DNA from: Siccirubricoccus sp. G192
GTDB taxonomy: Bacteria; Pseudomonadota; Alphaproteobacteria; Acetobacterales; Acetobacteraceae
Length of the DNA: 64,000 bases
Direction: 5' to 3'
Assembly: GCF_019084075.1 (NCBI RefSeq)
Contig: NZ_JAHREN010000001.1
Span: 3,011,501 to 3,075,500, forward strand
Position numbers and translations under genes: made by a program. The notes below the pieces were generated by a model. That model was not told the DNA's origin. It was given only the letters and a program-made list of their open reading frames with translations, and ran no database searches. Below are positions 40,945 through 50,607 of the stretch, one piece after another; positions within the stretch are counted from its first letter, which is position 1; the number at the start of each line of letters is the position of its first letter.

Positions 40945-42069
40945 CTATGCCCGCCCGGTCAGCGCCACCCGGTTGCCCGGCAGCATCTCAACCTGGCCGG
41001 CCAGTTCGAGATCGAGAAGGATCGCCTGGACGACGGAGGGCGAGAGGTGGCAGCGCCGCACCACCTCGTCAACCGGGACCGGTGTGGTTCCAAGCAATTC
41101 AAACACTTGGCCGGCGCCCTCCTGGGTTTCGGCCGGGTTGGGGAGGCTGGCCGGGGCCGGTTCCGGCGCCGTCCGGGCGGCGGGCGGGTCGAAGAGGCGG
41201 GTGCTGCGGGGCGCTTCCGGGAGGTGTTCCAGCACGTCGTCCAGCCCCTCCGTCAGATGGGCGCCCTGGCGGATCAGGTCGTTGGAGCCGCGGCAACGCG
41301 GGTCGAGCGGGCTGCCGGGGATGGCGAACAACTCCCGCCCGGATTCCAGCGCCAGCCGCGCGGTGATGAGGCTGCCCGAGCGCAGCGCCGCCTCCACCAC
41401 CACGACCCCGAGCGCCAGCCCGGCGACGATCCGGTTGCGGCGCGGGAAGTGCCGGGCCAGGGGCGCGGTGCCGAGCGGCGCCTCGGCTAGCACCGCGCCG
41501 CCCTCCGCGGCGATCCGGGCCTGGAGCGCGGCATGTTCCGGCGGATAGGGCTGGTCGAGCCCGCCGGCCACGGCCGCCACGGTGCGGCCGGCCCGGAGCG
41601 CGCCGAGATGCGCCGCCGCATCGATCCCCCGCGCCAGGCCGGAGACCACCGGGAAGCCCGCGCCGGCCAGCGCCTCCGCCAGTTCCTCGGCGATGCGCCG
41701 CCCGGCCGCGGAGGCGTTGCGGGCGCCGACCAGGGCGACGCTGCGGGGCGCCGCGAGGGCCGCCGGGTCGCCGAGCAGGGCCAGGACCGGCGGCGCATCC
41801 TCCAGCAATTCGAGCAGGGGCGGATAGCCGGGGGTGCCGGTGAAGAGGAAGCGGCCGCCGAGCCGGGCCACCGCCTCTGCCTCCCGCCGCACCGTGCCTC
41901 CGGCCGGGGGCAGGAGGGTGCCGCGGCCGTAGCGCGGCAGTTCCGCCAGCGCCGCCGCCGCGCTGCCGAAGCGCGCCATGACGCGGCGATAGGTCTGCGG
42001 CCCGACGCCCTCGGTGCGGGCCAGCCGCAGCCGGGCCAGCGCCTCCGCCGGCGATGGCTCCCGGGTCAT
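40945..42069 (-). CDS. dprA: DNA-processing protein DprA
   Basis: Of 374 residues. It loads RecA onto incoming single-stranded DNA during natural transformation. A SAM-like N-terminal helical domain is followed by a Rossmann-like core with [60 protein letters not shown] and [21 protein letters not shown]-terminal winged-helix domain ([20 protein letters not shown]) completes it. The ATG at 42069 overlaps the plsY stop (ATGA), so translation is coupled. Confidence 0.94.
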   Translation of the reverse strand: MTREPSPAEALARLRLARTEGVGPQTYRRVMARFGSAAAALAELPRYGRGTLLPPAGGTVRREAEAVARLGGRFLFTGTPGYPPLLELLEDAPPVLALLGDPAALAAPRSVALVGARNASAAGRRIAEELAEALAGAGFPVVSGLARGIDAAAHLGALRAGRTVAAVAGGLDQPYPPEHAALQARIAAEGGAVLAEAPLGTAPLARHFPRRNRIVAGLALGVVVVEAALRSGSLITARLALESGRELFAIPGSPLDPRCRGSNDLIRQGAHLTEGLDDVLEHLPEAPRSTRLFDPPAARTAPEPAPASLPNPAETQEGAGQVFELLGTTPVPVDEVVRRCHLSPSVVQAILLDLELAGQVEMLPGNRVALTGRA

Positions 42070-42652
42070 GCCTTGCGGCCGATCCGCGGCTCGGTGCCGG
42101 CCAGCAGGCGGGCGATATTGGCGCGGTGGCGGATCGCCACCAGCGCCGCGGTGCCGGCCGCAAACAGCGCCAGATCGGGCCTTCCGGCCAACAGGGCAAT
42201 GACCGGCGCCGCGCCGCAGGCCGCCAGCGCGGCGGCCGAGGAGATGCGGGTGAGGAGGGCGGTGGCCAGCCAGACCAGCCCGGCGGCGAGGCCGAGCCAC
42301 CAAGCAGCCGCCAGCAGCACGCCGCCGCCGGTGGCCACGCCCTTGCCGCCCTTGAAGCCGAGCCAGACCGGGAAGGCATGGCCGAGCATCGCCCCGAAAC
42401 CGGCCAGCAGCCCCGCCTCCTCCCCCCCAGAGCCAGCGCGCGAGCAGCAGCGCCACCACCCCCCTTGGCGGCATCGAGCAGCATGGTGGCCGCGGCCAGG
42501 CCCTTGTTGCCGGTCCGCAGCACATTGGTCGCGCCGATATTGCCGGAGCCGATGCTGCGGATATCCCCGAGCCCCGCCGCCCGGGTGAGCAGCAGTCCCC
42601 AGGGGATGGAGCCGAGCAGGTAGCCCAGCGCCAATGCCAGCACCGCGGTCAT
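42066..42652 (-). CDS. plsY: Acyl-phosphate glycerol-3-phosphate acyltransferase PlsY (two apparent frameshifts)
   Basis: An inner-membrane enzyme making lysophosphatidate from acyl-phosphate and glycerol-3-phosphate; about 195 residues with five helices. Family motifs [22 protein letters not shown] and [15 protein letters not shown] are all present, but in three frames. The frame breaks at a 6-C run (42459-42464) and a 7-C run (42422-42428). One base fewer in each gives [19 protein letters not shown] and then [17 protein letters not shown]. As PlsY is usually essential, these are best read as sequence errors. It overlaps pyrC' and dprA by 4 bases each. Confidence 0.92.
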
Positions 42653-43926
42653 GCGCCGAAGACCCGGCGGCCGACCTTCCAGGTGCCGACCACCCGCCCC
42701 TCCAGGGCCCGGCCGTCGAAGGGCGAGTTCTGCGCCTTGCCCGGCAATTGCCCGGCCTTCACCTGCCAGGCCCGGTCGGGTGCGAAAAGCACCAGGTCGG
42801 CCGGCGCCCCCTTGGCCAGCCGCCCCACGGGCAGGCCCAGCAGCCGGGCCGGCCGGGCGGTGAGCAGATCGAGCGCCGCCAGCAGGGTCAGGTCGCCGCC
42901 ATGCACCCGGGCCAGGGTCACGCCGAGCAGCGTGGCGAGGCCAGCGCCGCCCGCCTCGGCCTGGGCGAAGGGCAGGCGCTTGTCATCGGCGTCATGCGGC
43001 TGGTGGTCGGAGGCGATGGCGTCGATGGTGCCGTCGCGGAGCGCCGCCACCACGGCCAGCCGGTCCGCCTCCGGCCGCAGCGGCGGCGAGAGCTTGGCAT
43101 AACTGCGCCAGTCGCCAATGGCGGTCTCGTTCAGGTCGAAATAGGGCGGCGCGGTGTCGCAGGTGACGGCCAGGCCCTCGGCCTTTGCGGCCCGGATGAG
43201 ATCCAGCGCGGCGGCGGTGGAGACATGCGCGAAATGCACCTGGCCACGGGTGAGGCGGGCCAGCGCGATGTCGCGGGCGACCAGGATGACCTCCGCCGCG
43301 GCCGGGATACCGGGCAGGCCGAGGCGGGTGGCCAATTCCCCCTCCGTCGCGGCGCCGCCGGCGGCGAGCGAGGGGTCCTCCGGGTGCTGCACCACGAAAC
43401 TGCCGAAGGTGCGGGCATAGGAGAGGGCGAGCCGCATGGTGCGGGCGCTGCCGATGGCGCGGCGGCCATCGGTGAAGGCGATGGCCCCGGCCTGTTGCAG
43501 CAGCCCGTATTCGGCGATCTCCTGGCCGGCGCAGCCCTTGGTGGCGGCGCCATAGGGCAGCAGGGTGATGGAACCCGTCGCCTCGCCCCGGCGCAGCACG
43601 AATTGCACCAAAGCGGGGTCGTCCAGCGCCGGGTGGGTATCGGGCAGGGCGCAGAGGGTGGTGATGCCGCCGGCGGCGGCGGCCTGGGCGGCGGAGGCGA
43701 TGGTCTCGCGGTGCTCGGCGCCCGGCTCGCCGATGGCGGCGCGGAGATCGACCAGGCCAGGGGCGAGGCAGAGGCCCGAGGCGTCCACCGTCTCCACCCC
43801 TTCGGGGCTGCCGATAGCCTGGCCGAGATCGGCGATGGCGCCCTCCCGCACCAGCAGGTCGCCGGTCACGTCCATGCCGCTGGCCGGGTCGAGCAGCCGC
43901 GCGCCGAGAAAGAGCGTTTCATTCAC
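42649..43926 (-). CDS. pyrC: Dihydroorotase-like protein PyrC', probably non-catalytic
   Basis: Of 425 residues with the overall amidohydrolase fold of dihydroorotase. The HxH metal motif expected just after the first strand (DLHVHLREPG in active enzymes) reads [10 protein letters not shown] here (residues 60-69), so both histidines are missing. Other conserved parts remain: [46 protein letters not shown]. Proteins like this, beside pyrB, are known in pseudomonads as inactive partners that hold aspartate transcarbamoylase together. A catalytic dihydroorotase should then be encoded elsewhere. The loss of activity is inferred from missing ligands. Confidence 0.85.
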   Translation of the reverse strand: MNETLFLGARLLDPASGMDVTGDLLVREGAIADLGQAIGSPEGVETVDASGLCLAPGLVDLRAAIGEPGAEHRETIASAAQAAAAGGITTLCALPDTHPALDDPALVQFVLRRGEATGSITLLPYGAATKGCAGQEIAEYGLLQQAGAIAFTDGRRAIGSARTMRLALSYARTFGSFVVQHPEDPSLAAGGAATEGELATRLGLPGIPAAAEVILVARDIALARLTRGQVHFAHVSTAAALDLIRAAKAEGLAVTCDTAPPYFDLNETAIGDWRSYAKLSPPLRPEADRLAVVAALRDGTIDAIASDHQPHDADDKRLPFAQAEAGGAGLATLLGVTLARVHGGDLTLLAALDLLTARPARLLGLPVGRLAKGAPADLVLFAPDRAWQVKAGQLPGKAQNSPFDGRALEGRVVGTWKVGRRVFGA

Positions 43927-44375
43927 GGCAGGCGCTTCTCCATGTTGACGCGGCGGAAGGCGCCTTGCATGGCGCGGTGCGTCTCGACGAAGCCGAGGCT
44001 TTCGTAGAGGCGGATATTCGCCTCCATCGCGGCGTTGATGAAGATGCGGATCAGCCGGTGCCCGCGCCGGCGCGCCTCGGCCTCGATGAAATCCATCAGC
44101 CCATGGCCGAGGCCCTGGCCCTGCGCCTCGGGCGCGATGGCGATGTTGTCCAGCAGCAGGGCCTCCGGCTCCTCCTCGAGTACCACCAGGCCGAGAATGC
44201 GGCCGTCCGGCGCCTCCAGCACGAAGCCCTGGCCGGCCGCAATGCGGGCGGCGTAGTCGTCGGTCATGGGTGCCGGCTCACGGCCGATCAGCGGCACCCA
44301 GCGCGCATAGGCGGTGCGGACGAGGGCGAGCATGGCCCCGTCCTCCCCGGGCCGCGCCGGGCGGACCCGGGGCAT
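43923..44375 (-). CDS. GNAT-family N-acetyltransferase
   Basis: Of 150 residues, a single GNAT domain: RPARPGEDGAMLALVRTAYA at the start, LLLDNIAIAPEAQGQGLGHG as the acetyl-CoA-binding motif A, and RLYESLGFVETHRAMQ as motif B. The acceptor is unknown. It is sandwiched between pyrB (TGATG overlap) and pyrC' (ATGA overlap), so it is made with the pyrimidine enzymes. Confidence 0.88.
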   Translation of the reverse strand: MPRVRPARPGEDGAMLALVRTAYARWVPLIGREPAPMTDDYAARIAAGQGFVLEAPDGRILGLVVLEEEPEALLLDNIAIAPEAQGQGLGHGLMDFIEAEARRRGHRLIRIFINAAMEANIRLYESLGFVETHRAMQGAFRRVNMEKRLP

Positions 44376-45325
44376 CAGGCGTTCCGCCGGAGGTCGCGGG
44401 CCAGCACGTCCAGCACCGCCATGCGTACGGCGACGCCCATCTCCACCTGCTCGCCGATGACGCTGCGCTCCGGGTCGTCGGCAATGGCGCTGTCGATCTC
44501 GATGCCGCGGTTCATCGGACCGGGATGCATGACGATGGCATCCGGCCTGGCCCAGGCCAGCTTCTCCGCATCCAGCCCCCAGAAGCGGAAGAATTCGCGG
44601 GAGGAGGGCACCAGGCCGCCGGTCATGCGCTCCCTTTGCAGGCGCAGCATCATCACCACATCGGCGCCCGTGAGCCCCGCCCGCATGTCGTGGAATACCT
44701 CCACGCCGAGCCGCGCCGCCTCCGCCGGGATCAGCGTCGGCGGGCCGATCACCCGCACGCGGCAGCCCATGGTGGTGAGCAGGTGGATGTTGCTGCGCGC
44801 CACCCGGCTATGCAGCACATCGCCGCAGATGGCCACCACCAGCCCCTCCAGCCTGCCCTTGCGGCGGCGGATGGTGAGCGCGTCCAGCAGGGCCTGGGTC
44901 GGGTGCTCATGGGTGCCGTCCCCGGCATTGATCACCGCCGCCGAGACCTTCTGGGAGAGCAGCGCCGGGGCACCGGATTGGGCGTGGCGGATCACCAGCA
45001 GGTCGCAATGCATGGCGTTCAGCGTGGAGGCGGTATCCAGCAGCGTCTCCCCCTTGTTCACGCTGGAGGTGGAGACGGCCATGTTGATGACATCGGCGCC
45101 GAGCCGCTTGCCGGCCAGCTCGAAGCTGGTGCGGGTGCGGGTGCTGTCCTCGAAGAACAGGTTGATGAGGGTCTGGCCGCGCAGCAGGTCCCGCTGGGTC
45201 TTCCCGGAGCGGTTCAGCAGGGCATAGCTCTCGGCCAATTCGAGCAGCGCCCCGATATGTGGCGGCTCCAGGCCCTCGATGGCCAGGAGGTGGCCTTCGG
45301 GGAGGATGGGGAAGGAGAAGGACAT
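44375..45325 (-). CDS. pyrB: Aspartate carbamoyltransferase catalytic chain
   Basis: Joins carbamoyl phosphate and aspartate, the committed step of pyrimidine synthesis. Of 316 residues, with the carbamoyl-phosphate loop [13 protein letters not shown] at residues 57-69, the [16 protein letters not shown] region, the HPTQALLD motif and [13 protein letters not shown] near the end. No pyrI regulatory chain is present, and the gene is followed by the PyrC' protein, as in class A-type complexes where a dihydroorotase homologue is the partner. First gene of the pyrB-GNAT-pyrC'-plsY-dprA run, all overlapping. Confidence 0.96.
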   Translation of the reverse strand: MSFSFPILPEGHLLAIEGLEPPHIGALLELAESYALLNRSGKTQRDLLRGQTLINLFFEDSTRTRTSFELAGKRLGADVINMAVSTSSVNKGETLLDTASTLNAMHCDLLVIRHAQSGAPALLSQKVSAAVINAGDGTHEHPTQALLDALTIRRRKGRLEGLVVAICGDVLHSRVARSNIHLLTTMGCRVRVIGPPTLIPAEAARLGVEVFHDMRAGLTGADVVMMLRLQRERMTGGLVPSSREFFRFWGLDAEKLAWARPDAIVMHPGPMNRGIEIDSAIADDPERSVIGEQVEMGVAVRMAVLDVLARDLRRNA

Positions 45326-45412
45326 GGGGACTCGTCCGGAGGGGGCGGCGAAGGTGTAGCGCCGCCACGCCGGCCAACGGAAGCCTTGAGGTGTTCGGCC
45401 CTGCGGGCCGGC

Positions 45413-47037
45413 CTATGCCGGCGTCACCTGCCCCATCTCCAATTGCCACCCGGCCGCGGTCAGGGGAAAGGCCTTCACGCTGTTCCGCACCGCGATCTGG
45501 TAGATCGGCTGGAACAGGATGAAGTGGTGCGCCGCATCCACCATCTGCTTCTGGTATTCCACCCAGAGGGCGGCCGCCTTCGCGCTGTCCGGCTCCTCCG
45601 CCGCCTGCCGCACCAGTTGCACCAGCGGGGCCGGCGGGGTCCAATGGACGCGGCGGGCGACACGCTCCACCGTGGCGGCGGCCCAGAGCTCGTTCTCGAC
45701 CGCCGGCGGGTTCCAGAAGGTCAGCACCCCGCCCTGGCTGCGGCCGGTGGTATAGGCGGTGCGGAGATTGACCTGGTCCATCGGCGCCAGCCTGGCGCGG
45801 ATGCCGACGCGGCCGAGATCCGCCTGGATCTTCTGCGCCAGCAATTGATAGGAGACGCCGGCCACCGCGGCATTGCCATAGGCGATCTCGAATTCGAAGC
45901 CCTCCGGGAAGCCGCCTTCCTGCAGCAGCGCGCGGGCGCGGTCGAGGTCCTGGCGGAAGCCGATCTCCCGCGCCACCTGCTCGGTGCTGCCATTCACGCC
46001 GATCGGCAGGAAGGTCGCCGGCCGCAGCGCGGCGCCGCCGAGCATGCTGCCCAGGATGCCGTCATAGTCGATGGCATGGCCGATTGCCTGGCGGCAGGGC
46101 TTCTGGGCGAGCGCCCGGTTGAATTCCGGGTTCTGGGTCACGGCCATATAGACGAAATCGAGGCTCGGCAGGCGTTCGGTGCGGATGTCCCGCTCATCGC
46201 GGAGCGTCGCCACCTGCTCGGGGATCAGGTTGAAGGCGGCCTGGATGTCGCCGCGCCGCACCGCGAGCAACTGCGCCGCGCTGTCGCTGAAATGCCGGAT
46301 CACCACCCGCTCATAGGCCGGCGCGCCGCGCCAGTGGTGCGGGTTGCGGACCAGCTGGATCTGCTGGTTCCGCTCCCAGCGGACCAGGCGATAGGGGCCG
46401 GTGCCGGCGCTGTTCTGGTTCAGCCAGTCGGTGGCCTTGTCGCGCTCCTTGGCATCGGCGGCGGCGGTGCCGCCATGCTGTTCCACAAGCTTCTTCTCCA
46501 GCACGCCGAAGGCCGGGGCGCAGAGGATGTTCAGCAGCGGCGCGGCGGGGTCGTTCATCACCAGGTCGATGGTGCGGGGATCCACCACCTCGCAGCGATC
46601 GACCATCTTCAGGTATTGCTGGGTCTGGTCCTTCATGTGAAGCAGCCGCATGAAGCTGAACTGCACGTCCTCGGCGGTCAGCGCGGCGCCGCTGGCGATT
46701 TCACGCCTTCCCGCAGGGTGAAGCGCCAGCCGCGGCCATCCGGGGTGCGGCGCCATGCGGTCGCGAGCGCCGGTTTCGGGGTGATGTAGTCGCCCGGCTC
46801 CAGGGTCATCAGCGGGTCATAGACCGCGGCGAGCGTCATGGGCGGCGTGTATTGCGCCTGCCGCACCGGATCGAGGGTGACGGTGTCGCTGATGTCGATG
46901 CCGATCACCAGCGTGTCCCGCCGGGCCTGGGCCCAGGCTTGGCCCCGCGGCAGCAGCGCCGCGCCGGCGGCGCCGAGGCCGAGCAGTTGCAGCAGGTCGC
47001 GCCGCGCGACGGGGCGGAATTCCTCGGTGATCGGCAT
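45413..47037 (-). CDS. ABC transporter substrate-binding protein, family 5 (peptide/DppA type); one apparent frameshift
   Basis: About 540 residues. It starts MPITEEFRPVARRDLLQLLG, a Tat-like signal with twin arginines, so it is probably exported folded to the periplasm. Family 5 features: IDISDTVTLDPVRQAQYTPP, VYDPLMTLEPGDYITPKPAL, VQFSFMRLL, STGP-like NSAGTGPYRLVRWERNQQI and ALLQEGGFPEGFEFEI. The frame is lost near 46697-46700: one base appears to be missing in gcgatttc (gcgaatttc would give EGVKFASGAALT). Unlike other breaks here, this is a deletion outside a G/C run. No permease or ATPase gene is adjacent. It is divergent from the amidohydrolases, which may process its ligand. Confidence 0.85.
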
Positions 47038-47233
47038 GCGTCCCCTCCCAGGGCGGCGCGGTGTCCCCCGCGCATCGATGCCGGGCAGGATAGGGGCCGG
47101 ACCGGGCGCAGGGAAAGCCAATCGCGCGTCACCAGGGCTGGGGCTGCACAATCCAGGCCGAACATGCCATGCATGGGGGGGCTCGCCGCTGCCCTGCCGG
47201 GGCCGGGAGGCGGGGAAGGGTAGGAAACCGGGC

Positions 47234-48301
47234 ATGTTCAACGGGCTCAGCCCCATCGATTGCGACCTGCATCCCATGGTGCCGGGCATGGCGGCCCTCG
47301 CGCCCTATCTCGATGAATTCTGGCGCGACCAGGTGCGGGAGCGCGGCATCACCCAGCTCGACAGCCAGAGCTGGCCGATCCTGGCCCCCAAGACCATCCG
47401 GCCGGACTGGCGCAACGCCAAGGGGCGCGGCGCGGAGAGCGTCGACCTGCTGCAGTCCCAGGTGCTGGACCGCTTCGGCACCGGCGCCGGCATCCTGAAC
47501 CCGCTCTATGGCGTGCAACTGGTGCTGAACCAGGACATGGCGCTGGCCTTCACCCGGGCGCTCAACGATTGGGTGCGGGCGGAATGGCTGGACCGTGACG
47601 ACCGGCTCCGCGCCTCCATCGTCCTGCCGATGCACGACCCGGCCGAGGCAGTGGCGGAGATCGAGCGGCTGGCCGGGGACCGGCGCTTCGTGCAGGTATT
47701 GGCACTGGTGATGGGGGAGGTGCCGCTGGGCAGGCGGCAATTCTGGCCGGTCTACGAAGCCTGCATCCGGCATGGGCTGGCCTTCGGCATCCATGCCGGC
47801 AGTGCCTACAGGCACCCGCAGACCTCGGTGGGCTGGACGTCCTGGTACCTGGAGGAATATGCGGCGAACCAGCAGGCCTTCCAGAGCCAGCTCGCCAGCC
47901 TCATCACCGAGGGCGTGCTGAGCAAATTCCCGGCGCTGAAGGTGGTGCTGCTGGAATCCGGCGTCACCTGGCTGCCCGCCTTCCTCTGGCGGTTGCAGAA
48001 GACCTGGAAGGGCGTGCGCTTCGAGGTGCCCTGGGTCGATCGCCCGCCGGTGGAGTTGGTGCGGGACCAGGTGCGGCTCACGGTGCAGCCGCTGGATGCG
48101 CCGGAGGATGCCGGGGTGGTGCAGCGTTTCCTGGACCATCTGCGTTCCGAGGATATGCTGCTCTGGGCCTCCGACTGGCCGCATTGGCAATTCGACGGCG
48201 ATGCGGCGGTGCCGCCGGGAATCCCGGCCACGCTGCTGCCGAAATTGATGCGGGACAACCCGCTGGCGACCTATGCTCGGTTGAGGGAAGGAATCGCGTG
48301 A
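47234..48301 (+). CDS. Amidohydrolase family 2 protein (first paralogue)
   Basis: Of 355 residues, TIM-barrel metal-dependent hydrolase or decarboxylase of the amidohydrolase-2 group. The N-terminal metal motif region is IDCDLHPMVPG (residues 8-18). A His in FGIHAGSAYRHP, the late YEACIRHGLAFG region and WASDWPHWQFD near the C-terminus supply further candidate metal or catalytic residues. Its substrate is unknown. The stop overlaps the next gene, a clear paralogue, by one base (TGATG). A 196-bp region separates it from the divergent binding-protein gene; GGGTAGGAAACCGGGC precedes the ATG. Confidence 0.85.
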   Translation: MFNGLSPIDCDLHPMVPGMAALAPYLDEFWRDQVRERGITQLDSQSWPILAPKTIRPDWRNAKGRGAESVDLLQSQVLDRFGTGAGILNPLYGVQLVLNQDMALAFTRALNDWVRAEWLDRDDRLRASIVLPMHDPAEAVAEIERLAGDRRFVQVLALVMGEVPLGRRQFWPVYEACIRHGLAFGIHAGSAYRHPQTSVGWTSWYLEEYAANQQAFQSQLASLITEGVLSKFPALKVVLLESGVTWLPAFLWRLQKTWKGVRFEVPWVDRPPVELVRDQVRLTVQPLDAPEDAGVVQRFLDHLRSEDMLLWASDWPHWQFDGDAAVPPGIPATLLPKLMRDNPLATYARLREGIA

Positions 48302-49411
48302 TGAACGTCATCCAGCCGCTCGGAAATCCGGGCAAGCCAGCCGCCGCGACGCTCGGCCTAATCGATGTGGACATCCATCCGCGGGCGAATGGCATCGCCG
48401 ACCTCAAGCCCTGGTTGAGCCAGCGCTGGTGGGAACATGCCCAAACCTATGGAATGCGCGCCCGGCACGGCTTCACGGGCGGCCAGCCGCCTTTCCCCAA
48501 GGCCCAGCCGCTGGCCTCGCGCCGCGATGCCTGGCCGCCGGGCGGCGGCACGCCGGCCTCGGACGTCGAATTCCTGCGGCACCAGCACCTGGACAATTAC
48601 GGTATCGATATCGGGGTGCTGAACCCCTTGCAGCCCTCCGGCCAGGGGGGACCGCAACAACGGCTTCTCCGTCGCCATGGCGCATGCGGTGAACGAATGG
48701 CAGTTGGAGGTCTGGCTGCGCAAGGAGCCCCGGCTGCGCGGCAGCGTGGTGGTGCCCTATGAGGATGCCGCCGCCTCCGTCGCTGAGATCCGCAAGCGCG
48801 CCGGCGACCCGAATTTCTGCCAGGTGCTGCTGATGAGCCGCACCGCGGAACCTGCCGGCAACCCGCGCTACTGGCCGATCTACGAGGCGGCGGTGGAGGC
48901 CGGGCTGCCGGTGGCCTTTCACGCCTTCGGCTATTCCGGCTGGGCCATGACCAATGGCGGCTGGCCGAGCTTCTACATCGAGGAGGTCAGCGAGCACGCC
49001 ACCTCCTGCCAGAACCAGGTCATCAGCCTGGTGACCGAGGGGGTGTTCGAGCGCTTCCCCGGGCTGAAGATCATCCTGATCGAATGCGGCATGGCCTGGC
49101 TGCCCTCGGTGGGCTGGCGGCTCGACAAGCACTGGAAGCAGTTGAAATCCGAGGTGCCGCATCTGAAGCGCGCGCCGAGCGACTATATTCGGGATCATAT
49201 CTGGGTTTCTACCCAACCCATGGATGAGCCGGAACGCGGCAAGCATCTGGCGGACATCATGGAGTGGGTCGGCTGGGACAAGATCCTTTTCGCCAGCGAC
49301 TACCCGCATTGGGATTTCGACGACCCGCGCGCGGCGCTGCCCGGCTTCCTGCCGGCCGAGCGGCGGCGCGACATCTATGGTGGCAATGCGCGGGCGGTCT
49401 ACGGGTTCTAG
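48301..49411 (+). CDS. Amidohydrolase family 2 protein (second paralogue; one apparent frameshift)
   Basis: About 369 residues when restored. It parallels its upstream neighbour: IDVDIHPRANG at the start, NYGIDIGVLNPLQPSG, YWPIYEAAVEAGLPVAFHAF, QVISLVTEGVFERFPGLKII and FASDYPHWDFDDP. The frame breaks at a 6-G run (48645-48650); one G fewer gives SGQGDRNNGFSVAMAHAVNE. The two proteins may act as a heteromer or on related substrates; substrate unknown. The ATG at 48301 overlaps the previous stop; an adjacent GTG at 48298 is an alternative start. The Rieske gene follows after 3 bp. Confidence 0.84.
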
Positions 49412-49414
49412 GGC

Positions 49415-49828
49415 ATGGCCAGACATGTCGTGGGCGCTGTCGCGGAGATCCCGCCGGGCGGGCGGAAGGTGCTGGAGGCCGAGGGGCGGCGCATCGTCGT
49501 CTTCAACCTCGGCGGGGAATTCTTCGCCCTCTCGGACCGCTGCCCGCATCAGGGCGGCAGCCTCTGCGCCGGGACGCTCAGCGGCCATGTCGAGTCGAGC
49601 GAGCCGGGCGAGTACCGCTATTCCCGTCGCGGCGAAATGATCCGCTGCCCCTGGCACTACTGGGAATTCGACATCCGCACCGGCAAGTCCTGGTTCGATC
49701 CGAAGCGCGTGCAGGTCCGGCAATACCCGGCGCAGGTCGAGAAGGGCGCCACGCTGGTCGAGGGGCCCTATCTCGCGGAAACCTTCCCGGTGCGGGTCGA
49801 GGATGATTACGTGGTGGTGGAGGCCTGA
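49415..49828 (+). CDS. Rieske [2Fe-2S] ferredoxin-like protein
   Basis: Of 137 residues, a single Rieske domain with both ligand motifs intact: CPH at residues 43-45 (SDRCPHQGGS) and CPWH at 78-81 (CPWHYWEFDIRTG). It is soluble, without signal peptide or catalytic oxygenase domain, so it is an electron carrier or regulator for a redox enzyme. It starts 3 bp after the second amidohydrolase, so the three genes form one operon. The oxygenase or reductase partner is not in the window. Confidence 0.9.
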   Translation: MARHVVGAVAEIPPGGRKVLEAEGRRIVVFNLGGEFFALSDRCPHQGGSLCAGTLSGHVESSEPGEYRYSRRGEMIRCPWHYWEFDIRTGKSWFDPKRVQVRQYPAQVEKGATLVEGPYLAETFPVRVEDDYVVVEA

Positions 49829-50002
49829 CGCGCGGCCTTCCTCCACCGCAGTCAATCCGAGTTTATTTCCACCCTGCACCGCCCGCCTCCAGATTGCCCC
49901 GGCAGCACCAGGAAGGCGGCAGCGGGCAATGGTCATTGTTTCGGGGCGGAATGAGGTTGAGCAGGGCGGGCACCGTCACGCGCGGCAGCGTGCGGCCGCC
50001 GC

Positions 50003-50569
50003 ATGATCTTCCACCCGACCCCCCTGGCCGGCGCCTTTCTCATCGAGCCCGAGCGGCGCGGCGATGCGCGCGGCTTCTTCGCCCGGATCTTCTGCGAGGA
50101 GGAATTCGCCAGGGCCGGGCTGGAGACGCGCTTCACCCAGGCCAACAACTCGCTCACCGGCCGCCGTGGCACGCTCCGCGGCATGCATTACCAATTGCCG
50201 CCGGCGGCGGAGGTGAAGCTGGTGCGCTGCATCGGCGGTGCCATCCATGACGTGATCGTCGATCTCCGGCCGGACAGCCCGAGCTTCGGGCGCTGGTTCG
50301 GCGCCGAACTCAGCGCCGAGAACCGCATGATGATGTATGTGCCGCGCGGCTTCGCGCATGGCTTCGTCACCCTCACCGAGGATGCGGAAGCCTTCTACTT
50401 CGTGAGCGACGCCTATGCGCCGCAGCAGGAGCGGGGGCTGCGCTACGACGATCCCTGGATGGGCATCGAATGGCCGGTCACGCCGAGCGAGGTCTCCGCC
50501 AAGGACGCCGCCTGGCCGGCCTTCGATCCCGGCTTCCATGGCACCGAGAGTTTCCGCGGGCTGCGCTGA
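50003..50569 (+). CDS. rfbC: dTDP-4-dehydrorhamnose 3,5-epimerase family protein (RmlC/RfbC-like)
   Basis: Of 188 residues, a cupin-type sugar epimerase. Visible family features: RGDARGFFARIFCEEEFA, QANNSLTGRRGTLRGMHYQ with the catalytic His, VRCIGGAIHDVIVDLRPDSP and YVPRGFAHGFVTL. Epimerisation of a dTDP-4-keto-6-deoxyhexose in rhamnose or related sugar synthesis is the family reaction. No rmlA, rmlB or rmlD is nearby; it is followed after 38 bp by a SAF-domain oxidoreductase, a pairing that suggests another modified sugar. The actual substrate is uncertain. Confidence 0.88.
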   Translation: MIFHPTPLAGAFLIEPERRGDARGFFARIFCEEEFARAGLETRFTQANNSLTGRRGTLRGMHYQLPPAAEVKLVRCIGGAIHDVIVDLRPDSPSFGRWFGAELSAENRMMMYVPRGFAHGFVTLTEDAEAFYFVSDAYAPQQERGLRYDDPWMGIEWPVTPSEVSAKDAAWPAFDPGFHGTESFRGLR

Positions 50570-50607
50570 CGGCCCCCGCCAATGACCAAGGGACTGAGAA
50601 CCACCGC

